A DNA stretch of 64,000 nucleotides, taken from contig NZ_CP019428.1 in assembly GCF_009834565.1 (NCBI RefSeq), forward strand, positions 1,984,001-2,048,000, read 5' to 3'. Each line of letters starts with the position of its first letter. Within the stretch, counting starts at the first letter, position 1. Both the position numbers and the translations under genes were made by a program. Of this stretch, positions 33,901 to 43,617 are shown one piece after another. This DNA is from Pseudomonas sp. R76. GTDB taxonomy: Bacteria > Pseudomonadota > Gammaproteobacteria > Pseudomonadales > Pseudomonadaceae. The notes beneath the pieces are model-generated. The model was not told the origin of the DNA. It was given only the letters and a program-made list of their open reading frames with translations, and ran no database searches.

Positions 33901-34431
33901 CTTGCTGCCCATTGGGAACAGGTCGATCAACGCCCCGCGCACGGCGAACTCGCCGTGTTCGTACACCGTGTCGACGCAGCGGTAGCCACTGGCTTCCAGG
34001 CGCGTGCGCATCTGTTCCACATCGAGCTTCTGGCCGATATCCAGCACCAGGCTGCTGCCCAGCAGGAACTTGGTCGGCGCCAAGCGATGCAAGGCCGTGG
34101 TGATCGGCACCACCAGCACGCCATGAGCCAGTTCCGGCAAGCGGTAGAGGCTGGCGATGCGCTGGGAAATGATGTCCTGGTGCGGCGAGAACAGGTCGTA
34201 GGGCAGGGTTTCCCAGTCGGGAAAATGCAGCACCGGCAAATCGGGGGCGAAGAAGCTCAGCTCCTGCTCCAGCCGCTCGGCGCTTTGGCTGTCGGCGGTG
34301 AGCAGCAGGGTAAAGCGCTTGGCTGCGCTGGCAGCCTCGGCAATCGCCAGGCTGAGGGCGGCACCGGGCAGGTTGCCCCAGTGCTGTTTACCTGCCGCGG
34401 CAGGGAGAAGCGGTAGACGCAGAACGGGCAC
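30982..34431 (-). CDS. mfd: Transcription-repair coupling factor Mfd
   Basis: 1149-residue ATP-dependent translocase that removes stalled RNA polymerase and recruits UvrA. The N-terminus (FPDWETLPYDLFSPHQDIIS) is the UvrB-like region, the RNA polymerase-interacting domain follows around VHIDHGVGRYLGLQTLE, then the helicase core: GDVGFGKTEVAMRAAF, IDEEHRFGVRQKE, LTATPIPRTLNMA and HQLRGRVGRSHHQAYAY. A C-terminal TRCF domain closes the protein. The start is a GTG at 34431 because no ATG matches the family N-terminus. Divergent from gap across about 355 bp. Confidence 0.97.
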   Translation of the reverse strand: MPVLRLPLLPAAAGKQHWGNLPGAALSLAIAEAASAAKRFTLLLTADSQSAERLEQELSFFAPDLPVLHFPDWETLPYDLFSPHQDIISQRIASLYRLPELAHGVLVVPITTALHRLAPTKFLLGSSLVLDIGQKLDVEQMRTRLEASGYRCVDTVYEHGEFAVRGALIDLFPMGSKLPYRIDLFDDEIETLRTFDPENQRSIDKVESIKLLPAREFPLQKDAVTRFKARFRERFDVDFRRCPIFQDLSSGITPAGIEYYLPLFFDETSTLFDYLPQDTQVFSLPGIEQAAENFWNDVRNRYEERRVDPSRPLLPPAELFLPVEDCFARLKNWPRVVASQQDVDAGSGRERFPAGTLPDLAIQAKATQPLEALSNFLGDFPGRVLFTAESAGRREVLLELLERLKLRPKTVDSWPDFVKSKERLAITIAPLDEGLLLDDPALALIAESPLFGQRVMQRRRREKRADANNDAVIKNLTELREGAPVVHIDHGVGRYLGLQTLEIDNQAAEFLTMEYAEGAKLYVPVASLHLIARYTGSDDALAPLHRLGSETWQKAKRKAAEQVRDVAAELLDIYARRAAREGYAFADPKADYATFSAGFAFEETPDQQTTIEAVRADMLAPKPMDRLVCGDVGFGKTEVAMRAAFIAVHGGKQVAILVPTTLLAQQHYNSFRDRFADWPVTVEVMSRFKSAKEVNAAVGDLAEGKIDIVIGTHKLLSDDVKIKNLGLVIIDEEHRFGVRQKEQLKALRSEVDILTLTATPIPRTLNMAVSGMRDLSIIATPPARRLSVRTFVMEQNKSTVKEALLRELLRGGQVYYLHNDVKTIEKCAADLAELVPEARIAIGHGQMRERELEQVMSDFYHKRFNVLIASTIIETGIDVPSANTIIIERADKFGLAQLHQLRGRVGRSHHQAYAYLLTPPRQQITGDAEKRLEAIANTQDLGAGFVLATNDLEIRGAGELLGDDQSGQIQAVGFTLYMEMLERAVKAIRKGEQPNLDQPLGGGPEINLRLPALIPEDYLPDVHARLILYKRIASATDEEGLKDLQVEMIDRFGLLPEPTKNLVRLTLLKLQAEQLGIKKVDAGPQGGRIEFEAQTPVDPLVLIKLIQGQPNRYKFEGATLFKFMVPMERAEERFNTLEALFERLIPKSA

Positions 34432-34786
34432 GGAAGGTTGAGCTCCAAGCGTTGCGACAAAGTCGGTAATTGTAACGGCCCGAGGTGCCGCCTGTCAGTT
34501 GCTGACTGAGCCTATTACGGTTTGTAGGAAATGTAGTGGCTAAGACAAACAATGGCGTGTTTTGACTCAATATGTAGTGCCATTTTGTGCGGATGTTTCG
34601 GAGGGTTACGGACAAGTCGGCGTCGTCACTCAACTAGTGGCCTTCTGGAACCCGCGTGTTTCCTGGCCTGTAGCGGGGTGGTATTTTTTTGCAAGTGCTT
34701 TTTGTTGGGGTTGGCGCATTGCTCAACGTGCGGTCGGACGACATAATGTAGCCCCTTTTTTCTGCCCCTACATGTGGAAGGTTCCC
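34432..34786. other. Intergenic region between mfd and gap
   Basis: About 355 bp with no gene. A sigma-70-like pair TTGCTC (34719-34724) and CATAAT (34742-34747) spaced 17 bp is the best candidate for the gap promoter, with a leader of about 33 nt before the GTG start. The mfd promoter was not recognised. Confidence 0.45.
34719..34747 (+). promoter_or_regulatory. Candidate sigma-70 promoter of gap
   Basis: -35 TTGCTC (3/6 match), 17-bp spacer, -10 CATAAT (5/6 match). Confidence 0.4.
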
Positions 34787-36235
34787 GTGACTCAGAAGCC
34801 CGACCAGTGTCTTGGTGAATGGATCGACCGTGAAGCACTCGCTGAAGCGATGATTCCGCTTATCGGTCAGCTGTACCGCAATAACAATGTGGTGAGCTCG
34901 ATCTATGGCCGCAGCCTGATCAACCAATCAGTCATCGCGATTCTCAAAGCCCACCGCTTTGCTCGCCATCGCTCCGCCGATGACAGCGAACTCTCCGTCC
35001 ACGAAACATTCCCTCTGCTTAAAGCCATGAGCGAGCTCAAGCTCGGCGCGGCCTCGGTAGACCTGGGCAAGCTGGCTTACAAATTCCGCAAAGAAGGTGC
35101 CGGCCGCAGCGCCGAGCAGTTCGTGCGTGAAGAGATGGCCGATGTGGTTGGCCAGCAAAACGCCGCTGCCCGCAAAGGCACCGACGTTGTGCTCTACGGC
35201 TTCGGTCGTATCGGCCGCCTGCTGGCGCGCATCCTGATCGAAAAAACCGGTGGCGGCGACGGCCTGCGCCTGCGTGCCATCGTGGTGCGCAAAGGCGCCG
35301 AAAACGACCTGACCAAACGCGCCAGCCTGCTGCGCCGCGACTCGGTACACGGCCCGTTCAACGGCACCATCGTCATCGACGAAGAAAACAACACCATCAC
35401 CGCCAACGGTAACCTGATCCAGGTGATCTACGCGAAGAACCCGACTGAGGTGGATTACACCCAGTACGGCATCAAGGACGCCCTGCTGGTGGACAACACT
35501 GGCGTATGGCGTGATGCCGAGGGCCTGGGCCAGCACCTGGCCTGCCCGGGTATCGACCGCGTTGTGCTGACTGCGCCTGGCAAAGGCAAGCTGAAGAACA
35601 TCGTTCACGGTATCAACCACGGCGAAATCACCGCTGACGACAAGATCGTGTCGGCCGCGTCCTGCACCACCAACGCCATCGTGCCGGTGCTGAAGGCTGT
35701 GAATGACAAGTTCGGCATTGTTAACGGTCACGTTGAAACCGTTCACTCGTACACCAACGACCAGAACCTGATCGACAACTTCCACAAGGGCGATCGCCGT
35801 GGCCGTAGTGCCGCGTTGAACATGGTCATCACCGAGACCGGTGCTGCCACCGCTGCTGCCAAGGCCCTGCCTGAACTGGCCGGCAAGCTGACCGGTAACG
35901 CGATCCGTGTGCCGACGCCAAACGTGTCGATGGCCATTCTCAACCTGAACCTTGAGAAAGCCGCCACCCGCGAAGAAATGAACGAGTACCTGCGCTACAT
36001 GGCGCTGCACTCCGACCTGCATAAGCAGATCGACTTCGTTAACTCGCAGGAAGTGGTGTCCACCGACTTCGTGGGCTCGCGCCACGCCGGTGTGGTGGAT
36101 GCCGAGGCGACCATTACCCAGGACAACCGCGTTGTACTGTACGTTTGGTACGACAACGAGTTCGGTTACAGCTGCCAGGTGGTTCGTGTGATGGAAGACA
36201 TGGCCGGGGTTAACCCGCCTGCGTTCCCGCGCTAA
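34787..36235 (+). CDS. gap: Glyceraldehyde-3-phosphate dehydrogenase, long N-terminal type
   Basis: NAD(P)-dependent GAPDH of about 482 residues. A helical N-terminal extension of roughly 125 residues precedes the Rossmann motif LYGFGRIGRLLARIL; the catalytic cysteine is in SAASCTTNAIVPVLKA and the catalytic histidine in the HVETVHSYTND region; LNMVITETGAATAAAKALPE and WYDNEFGYSCQVVR complete the fold. The GTG at 34787 is preferred because GGAAGG lies six bases ahead; an ATG at 34772 (487 aa) is the alternative. Several GAPDH paralogues exist in pseudomonads and this longer type is thought to serve gluconeogenic flux. Ends at a strong terminator. Confidence 0.93.
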   Translation: MTQKPDQCLGEWIDREALAEAMIPLIGQLYRNNNVVSSIYGRSLINQSVIAILKAHRFARHRSADDSELSVHETFPLLKAMSELKLGAASVDLGKLAYKFRKEGAGRSAEQFVREEMADVVGQQNAAARKGTDVVLYGFGRIGRLLARILIEKTGGGDGLRLRAIVVRKGAENDLTKRASLLRRDSVHGPFNGTIVIDEENNTITANGNLIQVIYAKNPTEVDYTQYGIKDALLVDNTGVWRDAEGLGQHLACPGIDRVVLTAPGKGKLKNIVHGINHGEITADDKIVSAASCTTNAIVPVLKAVNDKFGIVNGHVETVHSYTNDQNLIDNFHKGDRRGRSAALNMVITETGAATAAAKALPELAGKLTGNAIRVPTPNVSMAILNLNLEKAATREEMNEYLRYMALHSDLHKQIDFVNSQEVVSTDFVGSRHAGVVDAEATITQDNRVVLYVWYDNEFGYSCQVVRVMEDMAGVNPPAFPR

Positions 36236-36250
36236 GCCTTAGCTGTAAAT

Positions 36251-36280
36251 AAAAAGCCCCGACTGGTTCGGGGCTTTTTT
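36251..36280 (+). terminator. Rho-independent terminator of gap
   Basis: AAAAAGCCCCGA-ctgg-TTCGGGGCTTTTTT. Confidence 0.93.
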
Positions 36281-36313
36281 ATGGCTGCTGTTTTTGTGGT
36301 GAATGATCGGGCC

Positions 36314-36394
36314 TCATCGCGGGCAAGCCCGGCTCCCACAGTTTTGATGTGTGAATACAGTCAAATGTGGGAGCTGGCTTGCCTGCGATAGCGA
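36314..36394. repeat. REPIN-type repeat 7, inward arms
   Basis: CATCGCGGGCAAGCCCGGCTCCCACA and TGTGGGAGCTGGCTTGCCTGCGATAGC separated by about 25 bp, between convergent gap and the MFS gene. Confidence 0.8.
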
Positions 36395-36395
36395 T

Positions 36396-37706
36396 CTATC
36401 GGGCACCACCAACCACTGAGGCCTGCGCCGTGCGCAGTTCATGCCGATTGCCCTTGAACAGCACCAAAGTAGCAATCAACCCCAGAATCGCCGCCCCACT
36501 GAGCCAAATCCCCGGCGCCGCCTTGTTATCCAGCACATGAATCAGATAGGTACAGGCCGCTGGCGTAAACCCGCCAAACGTCGCCGTCGCCAGGCTGTAG
36601 GCCAGTGAGAAACCGGTAGTACGCACTTCCACCGGCATGATCTCGGTGAGCGCCACCACCATCGCGCCGTTGTACGAGCCGTACAGGAACGACAGCCACA
36701 ACAGCACCATCAGCAAATGGCTGAAGCTCGGGTTCGCCACCAGCCACGACAACGCCGGATACGCGGTAAGAATCGCCAGAATCGTCGCACCGAGCAGTAG
36801 CGGTTTACGCCCGATCTTGTCGGACACCGCGCCCATCACCGGCAGCCAGATGAAGTTGGAGATGCCTACGCACACGGTCACCAGCAATGCGTCGAAGTCG
36901 GACAGGTGCAGTTCGGCTTTACCGAAGGTCGGGGTGTAGGCGGTGATCAGGTAGAAGGACACGGTGGTCATGACCACCAGTGCCATGCCGGCGATGACGA
37001 TGCCGAAGTTCTGACCGATCGAACGCACGATTTCCTGCAGGGTAGGGCGATGTTTACGCGCCTGGAACTCAGGGGTTTCTTCGAGCGAGCGGCGAATCAC
37101 GAAGATCACCGGCACGATCAGGCAACCGATCAGGAACGGCACGCGCCAGCCCCAGTCACCCATTTCTTCCGGGCTGAGCCAGTGGTTCAGGCCCACGCCG
37201 AGCAACCCGGCGAACACCACGGCGGCCTGTTGGCTGGCAGACTGCCAACTGACGAAGAAGCCCTTGCGGCCCGGCGTGGCGATCTCCGCCAGGTACACCG
37301 ACACACCGCCAAGCTCGACGCCGGCAGAGAAACCTTGCAACAGACGACCGAACAGCACCAGCAGCGGCGCCGCGACGCCAAGGGTCGCGTAACCGGGCAC
37401 GCAGGCGATCAACACCGTGCCGGCAGCCATCAAGGCGAGGGTGATGACCAGGCCTTTCTTACGGCCATGACGGTCGATGTAGGCGCCGAGGAAAATCGCG
37501 CCCAGTGGACGCATCAGGAAGCCGGCGCCGAAGGTCGCCAGGGACAGCATCAAGGAAGCAAAGGCGCTGTCGGTGGGAAAGAAGGTTTTGGCGATGGCCG
37601 TGGCGTAGAAGCCATAGACCATGAAGTCGAACATCTCGAGGAAGTTACCGCTGACAACGCGAAAAATCGCCCTGCCTTTGCCCGTAGAAGTGGACATGTC
37701 ATTCAC
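36396..37706 (-). CDS. MFS transporter, citrate/tricarballylate:H+ symporter type
   Basis: 436-residue, twelve-helix inner-membrane carrier of the metabolite:H+ symporter family (CitA/TcuC/ShiA relatives). Typical marks are [23 protein letters not shown] at the start (shortened here to the [11 protein letters not shown] core), [20 protein letters not shown] between helices 2 and 3, [20 protein letters not shown] and [11 protein letters not shown] in the second half. Closest known function is uptake of citrate or related tricarboxylates; the substrate is inferred from family resemblance. A start at ATG 37706 or three codons later are both plausible. The gene is isolated between REP elements. 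Confidence 0.88.
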   Translation of the reverse strand: MNDMSTSTGKGRAIFRVVSGNFLEMFDFMVYGFYATAIAKTFFPTDSAFASLMLSLATFGAGFLMRPLGAIFLGAYIDRHGRKKGLVITLALMAAGTVLIACVPGYATLGVAAPLLVLFGRLLQGFSAGVELGGVSVYLAEIATPGRKGFFVSWQSASQQAAVVFAGLLGVGLNHWLSPEEMGDWGWRVPFLIGCLIVPVIFVIRRSLEETPEFQARKHRPTLQEIVRSIGQNFGIVIAGMALVVMTTVSFYLITAYTPTFGKAELHLSDFDALLVTVCVGISNFIWLPVMGAVSDKIGRKPLLLGATILAILTAYPALSWLVANPSFSHLLMVLLWLSFLYGSYNGAMVVALTEIMPVEVRTTGFSLAYSLATATFGGFTPAACTYLIHVLDNKAAPGIWLSGAAILGLIATLVLFKGNRHELRTAQASVVGGAR

Positions 37707-37852
37707 TCATTTTGGCTATCTTATTAGTGATCCCTGGTCATCACTCGTCCTTGCTGCGCTTTTGTAACCATATGTGTATTGGCCACTACCCGCAATAGGA
37801 ACTGATAGCTAGCTGACTAAATGCGCAGGCGCTGAGAACGATGAAAATCCAA

Positions 37853-37941
37853 TGTGGGAGCTGGCTTGCCTGCGATGGCGGTGGGTCAGCAATAGATCAG
37901 TCGGCTGACAGTCCGCTATCGCAGGCAAGCCAGCTCCCACA
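37853..37941. repeat. REPIN-type inverted repeat 8
   Basis: TGTGGGAGCTGGCTTGCCTGCGATGGC and inverse GCTATCGCAGGCAAGCCAGCTCCCACA. Confidence 0.85.
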
Positions 37942-37955
37942 GGATTTTGTGTTGA

Positions 37956-38498
37956 TCAGTTAAGGAGGGAGTTGCGCAAGCTGTCCGACAAGCCCTTCGG
38001 CGCCAGCCAGATACCGAGATAGGCTTTCGCCAATTCCTCATCGCGGCTGCTGAACACCACCTTGTCGTTGATCTCCAGGTTCAAGCTGCGCCCACGGCGA
38101 ACGTCGAGGGCATAGCGATCGCCGCTGCGGATATCGCGGAAACTGGCATGCAGTCGATCCAGTTCCGGCTTCAAGCGGGCGAGGGCGGCGCTGGTTTGCT
38201 GGCGCTCCAGGGCGGTGGTGGCGGCCTTGATCACATCGCTACGGTCGATGTCGCGAAAGTAATACAGCGTCAGGCGCAAATCCTTCTGCTGGTCCCACGC
38301 CTGTTTCGCGCGCATGTCAGCCGGTGCATACAGCGCGGCCGCATACACATCGGCCCAGAGATAGACCAGCACCGCCTGGTTTTTCAGCGCCAGTTCATGA
38401 GACTGCGCGGGGAAATCGGCCTGCTTGAGCCGATCAGCCTCACTGGCCAGCACTGCAACGGAAAAAATCATCATTAAACAGAAAACCACATGCCGCAT
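37956..38498 (-). CDS. Chalcone isomerase-like periplasmic protein
   Basis: 180-residue exported protein starting with signal peptide RHVVFCLMMIFSVAVLAS. The mature domain matches the bacterial chalcone-isomerase-like family: LKNQAVLVYLWADVYAAALYAP, LRLTLYYFRDIDRSDVIKAA, and a C-terminal AYLGIWLAPKGLSDSLRNSLL. The bacterial proteins have the fold but not necessarily enzyme activity; a lipid or fatty-acid-related ligand is suspected. Start at 38498 is chosen because the signal peptide begins there; the reading frame extends 47 codons further upstream without support. Divergent from sthA. Confidence 0.85.
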   Translation of the reverse strand: MRHVVFCLMMIFSVAVLASEADRLKQADFPAQSHELALKNQAVLVYLWADVYAAALYAPADMRAKQAWDQQKDLRLTLYYFRDIDRSDVIKAATTALERQQTSAALARLKPELDRLHASFRDIRSGDRYALDVRRGRSLNLEINDKVVFSSRDEELAKAYLGIWLAPKGLSDSLRNSLLN

Positions 38499-38732
38499 AA
38501 TGGCTCGTCCTGCAAAGGTGCGTGTCAGTAGTGTAATGCCAGTTTCCTGCTTCTGTAGTAAAGGCAAGACTGGCCTACGACGCGACCAAGGGTTAATGTT
38601 CGCGGCGTTGAGCCTTATATAGACTGTGCCCCGGCTCACACACTTGAGCCAAATTGTCCTTCATGCCCGCTGGCCGCGGCATGATTTAGCCAGGCGTCCA
38701 ACCGTACGCCTGGCCTGTTCTGAGGAGTACGC

Positions 38733-40127
38733 ATGGCTGTCTACAACTACGACGTGGTGGTACTGGGTTCCGGCCCGGCTGGAGAAGGTGCGGCGATGAA
38801 CGCCGCCAAAGCGGGGCGCAAGGTGGCGATGGTCGATAGCCGTCGCCAAGTCGGCGGTAACTGCACCCACCTGGGGACCATCCCGTCCAAGGCCTTGCGT
38901 CACTCGGTGCGCCAGATCATGCAGTTCAACACCAACCCGATGTTCCGGGCCATTGGTGAGCCGCGCTGGTTCTCGTTCCCGGACGTGTTGAAAAGCGCCG
39001 AAAAAGTTATCTCCAAGCAAGTCGCTTCGCGTACCGGCTACTACGCCCGCAACCGCGTCGACCTGTTCTTCGGCACCGGCAGCTTTGCCGACGAGCAAAC
39101 CGTCGAAGTGGTCTGCGCCAACGGCGTGGTCGAGAAGCTGGTGGCCAAGCACATCATCATCGCCACCGGTTCGCGCCCGTATCGCCCGGCGGATATCGAT
39201 TTCCACCACCCGCGTATCTACGATAGCGACACCATCCTGAGCCTGGGCCACACCCCGCGCAAACTGATCATCTACGGCGCCGGCGTGATCGGCTGTGAAT
39301 ACGCCTCGATCTTCAGCGGCCTGGGTGTATTGGTGGAGCTGGTGGATAACCGTGACCAGTTGCTGAGCTTCCTCGACTCGGAAATTTCCCAGGCGTTGAG
39401 CTACCACTTCAGCAACAACAACATCACCGTGCGCCATAACGAAGAGTACGAGCGCGTCGAAGGCCTGGACAACGGTGTGATCCTGCACCTCAAGTCCGGC
39501 AAGAAGATCAAGGCCGACGCCTTGCTGTGGTGCAACGGCCGTACCGGCAACACCGACAAACTGGGCATGGAAAACATCGGCGTCAAGGTCAACAGCCGTG
39601 GCCAGATCGAAGTCGACGAGAACTACCGCACCTGCGTGACCAACATCTACGGCGCCGGTGACGTGATCGGCTGGCCAAGCCTGGCCAGTGCCGCGCATGA
39701 CCAGGGCCGTTCGGCGGCGGGCAGCATTGTCGACAACGGCAGCTGGCGTTATGTGAACGACGTGCCGACCGGCATCTACACGATTCCGGAGATCAGCTCG
39801 ATCGGCAAGAACGAGCACGAACTGACCAAGGCCAAGGTGCCTTACGAAGTCGGCAAGGCGTTCTTCAAGAGCATGGCGCGTGCGCAGATCGCCGGTGAGC
39901 CGCAAGGCATGCTGAAGATACTGTTCCACCGCGAGACCCTGGAAGTCCTCGGCGTGCATTGCTTCGGCTACCAGGCCTCGGAGATCGTGCACATCGGCCA
40001 GGCCATCATGAACCAGCCGGGCGAGCAAAATACCCTCAAGTATTTTGTGAACACTACGTTCAACTACCCGACCATGGCCGAAGCCTATCGGGTCGCGGCC
40101 TACGACGGCCTCAACCGGCTTTTTTGA
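38733..40127 (+). CDS. sthA: Soluble pyridine nucleotide transhydrogenase SthA
   Basis: 464-residue FAD enzyme that moves reducing power between NADPH and NADH in the cytosol. FAD motif [19 protein letters not shown] at the N-terminus; [15 protein letters not shown] shows the transhydrogenase variation of the disulfide-reductase active site, where the second cysteine of the pair is missing (Cys-Thr-His-Leu-Gly-Thr), as in known SthA. NAD-binding part [19 protein letters not shown] at 38733 follows TGAGGAG. Downstream gene is convergent. Confidence 0.96.
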   Translation: MAVYNYDVVVLGSGPAGEGAAMNAAKAGRKVAMVDSRRQVGGNCTHLGTIPSKALRHSVRQIMQFNTNPMFRAIGEPRWFSFPDVLKSAEKVISKQVASRTGYYARNRVDLFFGTGSFADEQTVEVVCANGVVEKLVAKHIIIATGSRPYRPADIDFHHPRIYDSDTILSLGHTPRKLIIYGAGVIGCEYASIFSGLGVLVELVDNRDQLLSFLDSEISQALSYHFSNNNITVRHNEEYERVEGLDNGVILHLKSGKKIKADALLWCNGRTGNTDKLGMENIGVKVNSRGQIEVDENYRTCVTNIYGAGDVIGWPSLASAAHDQGRSAAGSIVDNGSWRYVNDVPTGIYTIPEISSIGKNEHELTKAKVPYEVGKAFFKSMARAQIAGEPQGMLKILFHRETLEVLGVHCFGYQASEIVHIGQAIMNQPGEQNTLKYFVNTTFNYPTMAEAYRVAAYDGLNRLF

Positions 40128-40169
40128 GCGGCTCCGGCCGGTGGCCTGAGCCGGCCGGGGAGACCGATT

Positions 40170-40892
40170 TCAGTAATTCTCGAGGGTGGCAGTGGCCAAA
40201 CCGGGAAAGTCTGTAATCAGGCTATCTACGCCGAAGTCGGCGAGCCTGCGCATCAGCGCGGGTTCGTTGACCGTCCACACGGACACGTGCAAACCCTGGC
40301 GCTGGGCTTTTTCCAGACGCTCGGGGGTGCACAGCGTCCAGTTCAATGCCAGGTATTCACAGCCGTAGTTCTGCGCGACCTTCAGCGGGTCGAGCCAGGC
40401 GTATTCGGCGACCAGGCCGCGTGACAGGTCCGGAGTGAGTTCCACCGCCGCTTTCAACACCTCCCGCGAACTTGAGGTCACTGTGACCTTGTCCATCAGG
40501 CCATGACGCACAGCCATCTCACGAATTGCCAGCACGGTCGTCGCGGCGCGGGTGCGCGAAGCGCTTTTGACTTCCAGCTGCCAGTGGTCGAAGTCGCATT
40601 TTTCGAACAGCTCTTCCAGGCGTGGGATCGGGCACGGCTGTACCCAACCCGGGCCGCCTTTGCGCGCGTCCATCTTCACCAGGTCGGCCGCCGAGTACTC
40701 GACGACTTTGCCGCGCCGGTCGGTGGTGCGTTTCAGGGTCGGGTCGTGGATCACCATCAACTCGCCGTCCATGGACAGGTGCAAATCCAGTTCGCAGCGG
40801 CGTACACCGTGCTTGAGGCATTCCTGGAAGCTGGTCAGGGTGTTTTCCGGTGCTTCGCCTTTGGCACCGCGGTGGCCGTAAATCAGGGTCAC
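40170..40892 (-). CDS. Glycerophosphodiester phosphodiesterase (GDPD, UgpQ-like)
   Basis: 240-residue cytosolic GDPD. The catalytic TIM-barrel motifs are IYGHRGAKGEAPENTLTSF (His-Arg-Gly and Glu-Asn) and CELDLHLSMDGELMVIHDPT (Glu-Asp and second His). Hydrolyses glycerophosphodiesters to glycerol-3-phosphate and an alcohol. No signal peptide, so it is the cytosolic UgpQ type. GTG start at 40892 with GGAG seven bases ahead. Co-directional with and downstream of the PilZ gene, 44 bp apart. Confidence 0.92.
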   Translation of the reverse strand: MTLIYGHRGAKGEAPENTLTSFQECLKHGVRRCELDLHLSMDGELMVIHDPTLKRTTDRRGKVVEYSAADLVKMDARKGGPGWVQPCPIPRLEELFEKCDFDHWQLEVKSASRTRAATTVLAIREMAVRHGLMDKVTVTSSSREVLKAAVELTPDLSRGLVAEYAWLDPLKVAQNYGCEYLALNWTLCTPERLEKAQRQGLHVSVWTVNEPALMRRLADFGVDSLITDFPGLATATLENY

Positions 40893-40936
40893 AGTTGCTC
40901 CTTTGCGCCAGATAGCCCGGCGGGGTCATACGAAAT

Positions 40937-41521
40937 TCAGGTGTCTTGGGCGTCGCTCTGTTCCCGCGCCAGGCGTCGTTCCTGGGCTTGTTTCTGCAGG
41001 ATGTAGCGCGCCAGCAATTGGCGTTGGGCGTCGGTCATGGACTCGAATTCCGTGCCCACATCAAAACCGTCGCCCTTGGCATCGCAATGCGTCACGCGGG
41101 CACGCAGCAGCAAGCCGAGCGCCTGGGGCATCAATACCAGCTTGACTGCCAGGTGCGTGTCGGGCGCCAGCGGCGTTGGGTGCTGGAAGTCGATACCGCC
41201 CTCGGAAAGGATTACCGGCTGCGGCGCGCCCACCTCATCGAGCAGGCCGCGCGCCATGATCTGGCTGAGCAAGTCCACACGTTTGTTCTGGACTTTGAGG
41301 AAGGCGGCCAGGCTGCGATCCTTCTCGTTGATCTGGCGCAGCAGGTGCTGGGCTTCGAATTCGCTGAGGTGCAATTCGCTGAGCAGATTGAATAGCGGCG
41401 AATCATCCAGCAACACTTCCTTGCTCGCCGCTTCGGGGGCAGAGAGGGTGCTGATTTGAAGTGCGATCATGTCGTCGATACGGTAGTATTCGCGGCGTTC
41501 TTCTTCATCTAATGTCGACAT
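40937..41521 (-). CDS. PilZ domain-containing protein (two-part)
   Basis: 194-residue protein starting EEERREYYRIDDMIALQI, the basic RxxYR-like start of a c-di-GMP-binding PilZ domain. It is in the genomic position of the PilZ protein found in front of lolCDE in P. aeruginosa. A central region (ELHLSEFEAQHLLRQINEK and LKVQNKRVDLLSQIMARGLL) is predicted helical, and the C-terminal half contains LSEGGIDFQHPTPLAPD (the D/NxSxxG-like motif as SEGG) and HCDAKGDGFDVGTEF. Role: c-di-GMP receptor or YcgR-like effector; partner unknown. Divergent from lolC. Confidence 0.8.
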   Translation of the reverse strand: MSTLDEEERREYYRIDDMIALQISTLSAPEAASKEVLLDDSPLFNLLSELHLSEFEAQHLLRQINEKDRSLAAFLKVQNKRVDLLSQIMARGLLDEVGAPQPVILSEGGIDFQHPTPLAPDTHLAVKLVLMPQALGLLLRARVTHCDAKGDGFDVGTEFESMTDAQRQLLARYILQKQAQERRLAREQSDAQDT

Positions 41522-41615
41522 GGCGAACCCAAAGTAGCGGTAATGGTCTGAGTGTAAAGCTGCTTACCTGACCCCGCCACCGGGACGTCTTCTTTTCCTC
41601 CGAACAAGCCCCGAC

Positions 41616-42866
41616 ATGTTCAGACCTCTCTTCGTATTTATCGGCACGCGTTATACCCGTGCAAAGCGTCGCAATCATTTTGTGTCGTTCATTTCCTTGA
41701 CCTCGATTATCGGGCTCGCCTTGGGCGTGGTCGTGATGATCGTGGTGCTGTCGGTGATGAACGGCTTCGATCATGAGATGCGCACCCGCGTGCTGGGCAT
41801 GGTGCCCCACGCGACCATCGAGGGCGATTCGCCCATCAGCGACTGGCCTAGCCTGGCCGACAAGGTCAAGCAGAACCCCAAGGTGGTGGCCGTTGCGCCG
41901 TTTACCCAGATGCAGGGGCTGCTGACCAACGACGGCAAAGTGCAGAAAATCCTGCTCAATGGCATCGATCCGGCCCAGGAACGCAACGTCTCGATCATCG
42001 ACAAGTTCATGCTGCAGGGCAAGCTCGACGACCTGGCGCCCGGCAGCTTCGGCATCGTGATCGGCGACAAGGCTGCGGCCAAGCTCGGCGTGGGCGTCGG
42101 CGACAAGCTGACCTTCGTCGCGCCGGAAGTCACCGTGACCCCGGCCGGCATGTTCCCGCGCATGAAGCGCTTTACCGTGGTCGGCACCTTCCACGTCGGC
42201 GCCGGCGAGATCGACGGCTACCTAGGCCTGACCAACCTCACCGACCTGGCCCGCCTGCATCGCTGGAAGCCGGATCAGGTGCAGGGCCTGCGCCTCAAGT
42301 TCAGCGACCTGTTCGACGCACCGCGTACCGCCTGGGAAATCGCCCAGCACCTGGGCGAATCCCAGTACTACGCCCGCGACTGGACCCGCACCCACGGCAA
42401 CCTCTACCAGGCCATCCGCATGGAAAAAGCCATGATCGGCCTGCTGTTGCTGCTGATTGTCGCCGTCGCCGCCTTCAACATCATTTCTACGCTGGTGATG
42501 GTGGTGAACGACAAGAAGGGCGATATCGCCATCCTGCGTACCCTGGGCGCCACGCCGGGGCAGATCATGGCGATCTTCATGGTGCAGGGCACCGTGATCG
42601 GCGTGGTCGGCACCTTGATCGGCACTGCGGTCGGCATCCTCGCCGCGCTGAATGTCAGCGCCGCCATTGCCGCGCTGGAAAAAGTCATCGGCCACAAGTT
42701 TCTCAACGCCGACGTCTACTTCATCGACTACTTGCCGTCCCAGGTTCAGGCCCAGGACGTGTTGATGGTGGGCGGCGCTGCGTTGCTCCTGAGTTTCCTT
42801 GCCACCCTGTATCCAGCCTGGCGCGCGGCACGTACCCAGCCAGCACAGGCCTTACGTTATGAGTGA
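41616..42866 (+). CDS. lolC: Lipoprotein-releasing ABC transporter permease LolC
   Basis: 416-residue inner-membrane subunit of LolCDE, which releases outer-membrane lipoproteins to LolA. N-terminal helix after [20 protein letters not shown], a large periplasmic loop (residues 45-265), then three helices with the FtsX-like core [21 protein letters not shown] and [20 protein letters not shown]. First gene of the lolCDE operon; its stop overlaps the upstream part of lolD. It is paralogous to lolE further on. Confidence 0.94.
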   Translation: MFRPLFVFIGTRYTRAKRRNHFVSFISLTSIIGLALGVVVMIVVLSVMNGFDHEMRTRVLGMVPHATIEGDSPISDWPSLADKVKQNPKVVAVAPFTQMQGLLTNDGKVQKILLNGIDPAQERNVSIIDKFMLQGKLDDLAPGSFGIVIGDKAAAKLGVGVGDKLTFVAPEVTVTPAGMFPRMKRFTVVGTFHVGAGEIDGYLGLTNLTDLARLHRWKPDQVQGLRLKFSDLFDAPRTAWEIAQHLGESQYYARDWTRTHGNLYQAIRMEKAMIGLLLLLIVAVAAFNIISTLVMVVNDKKGDIAILRTLGATPGQIMAIFMVQGTVIGVVGTLIGTAVGILAALNVSAAIAALEKVIGHKFLNADVYFIDYLPSQVQAQDVLMVGGAALLLSFLATLYPAWRAARTQPAQALRYE

Positions 42867-42873
42867 ATCGGGC

Positions 42874-43557
<684 letters not shown>

Positions 43558-43617
43558 CCCGTTTCAAGCCCGGCGCCTGGCGCTGGGCTTTTTCATTTTT
43601 TTAAACGGTGCCCGCGA

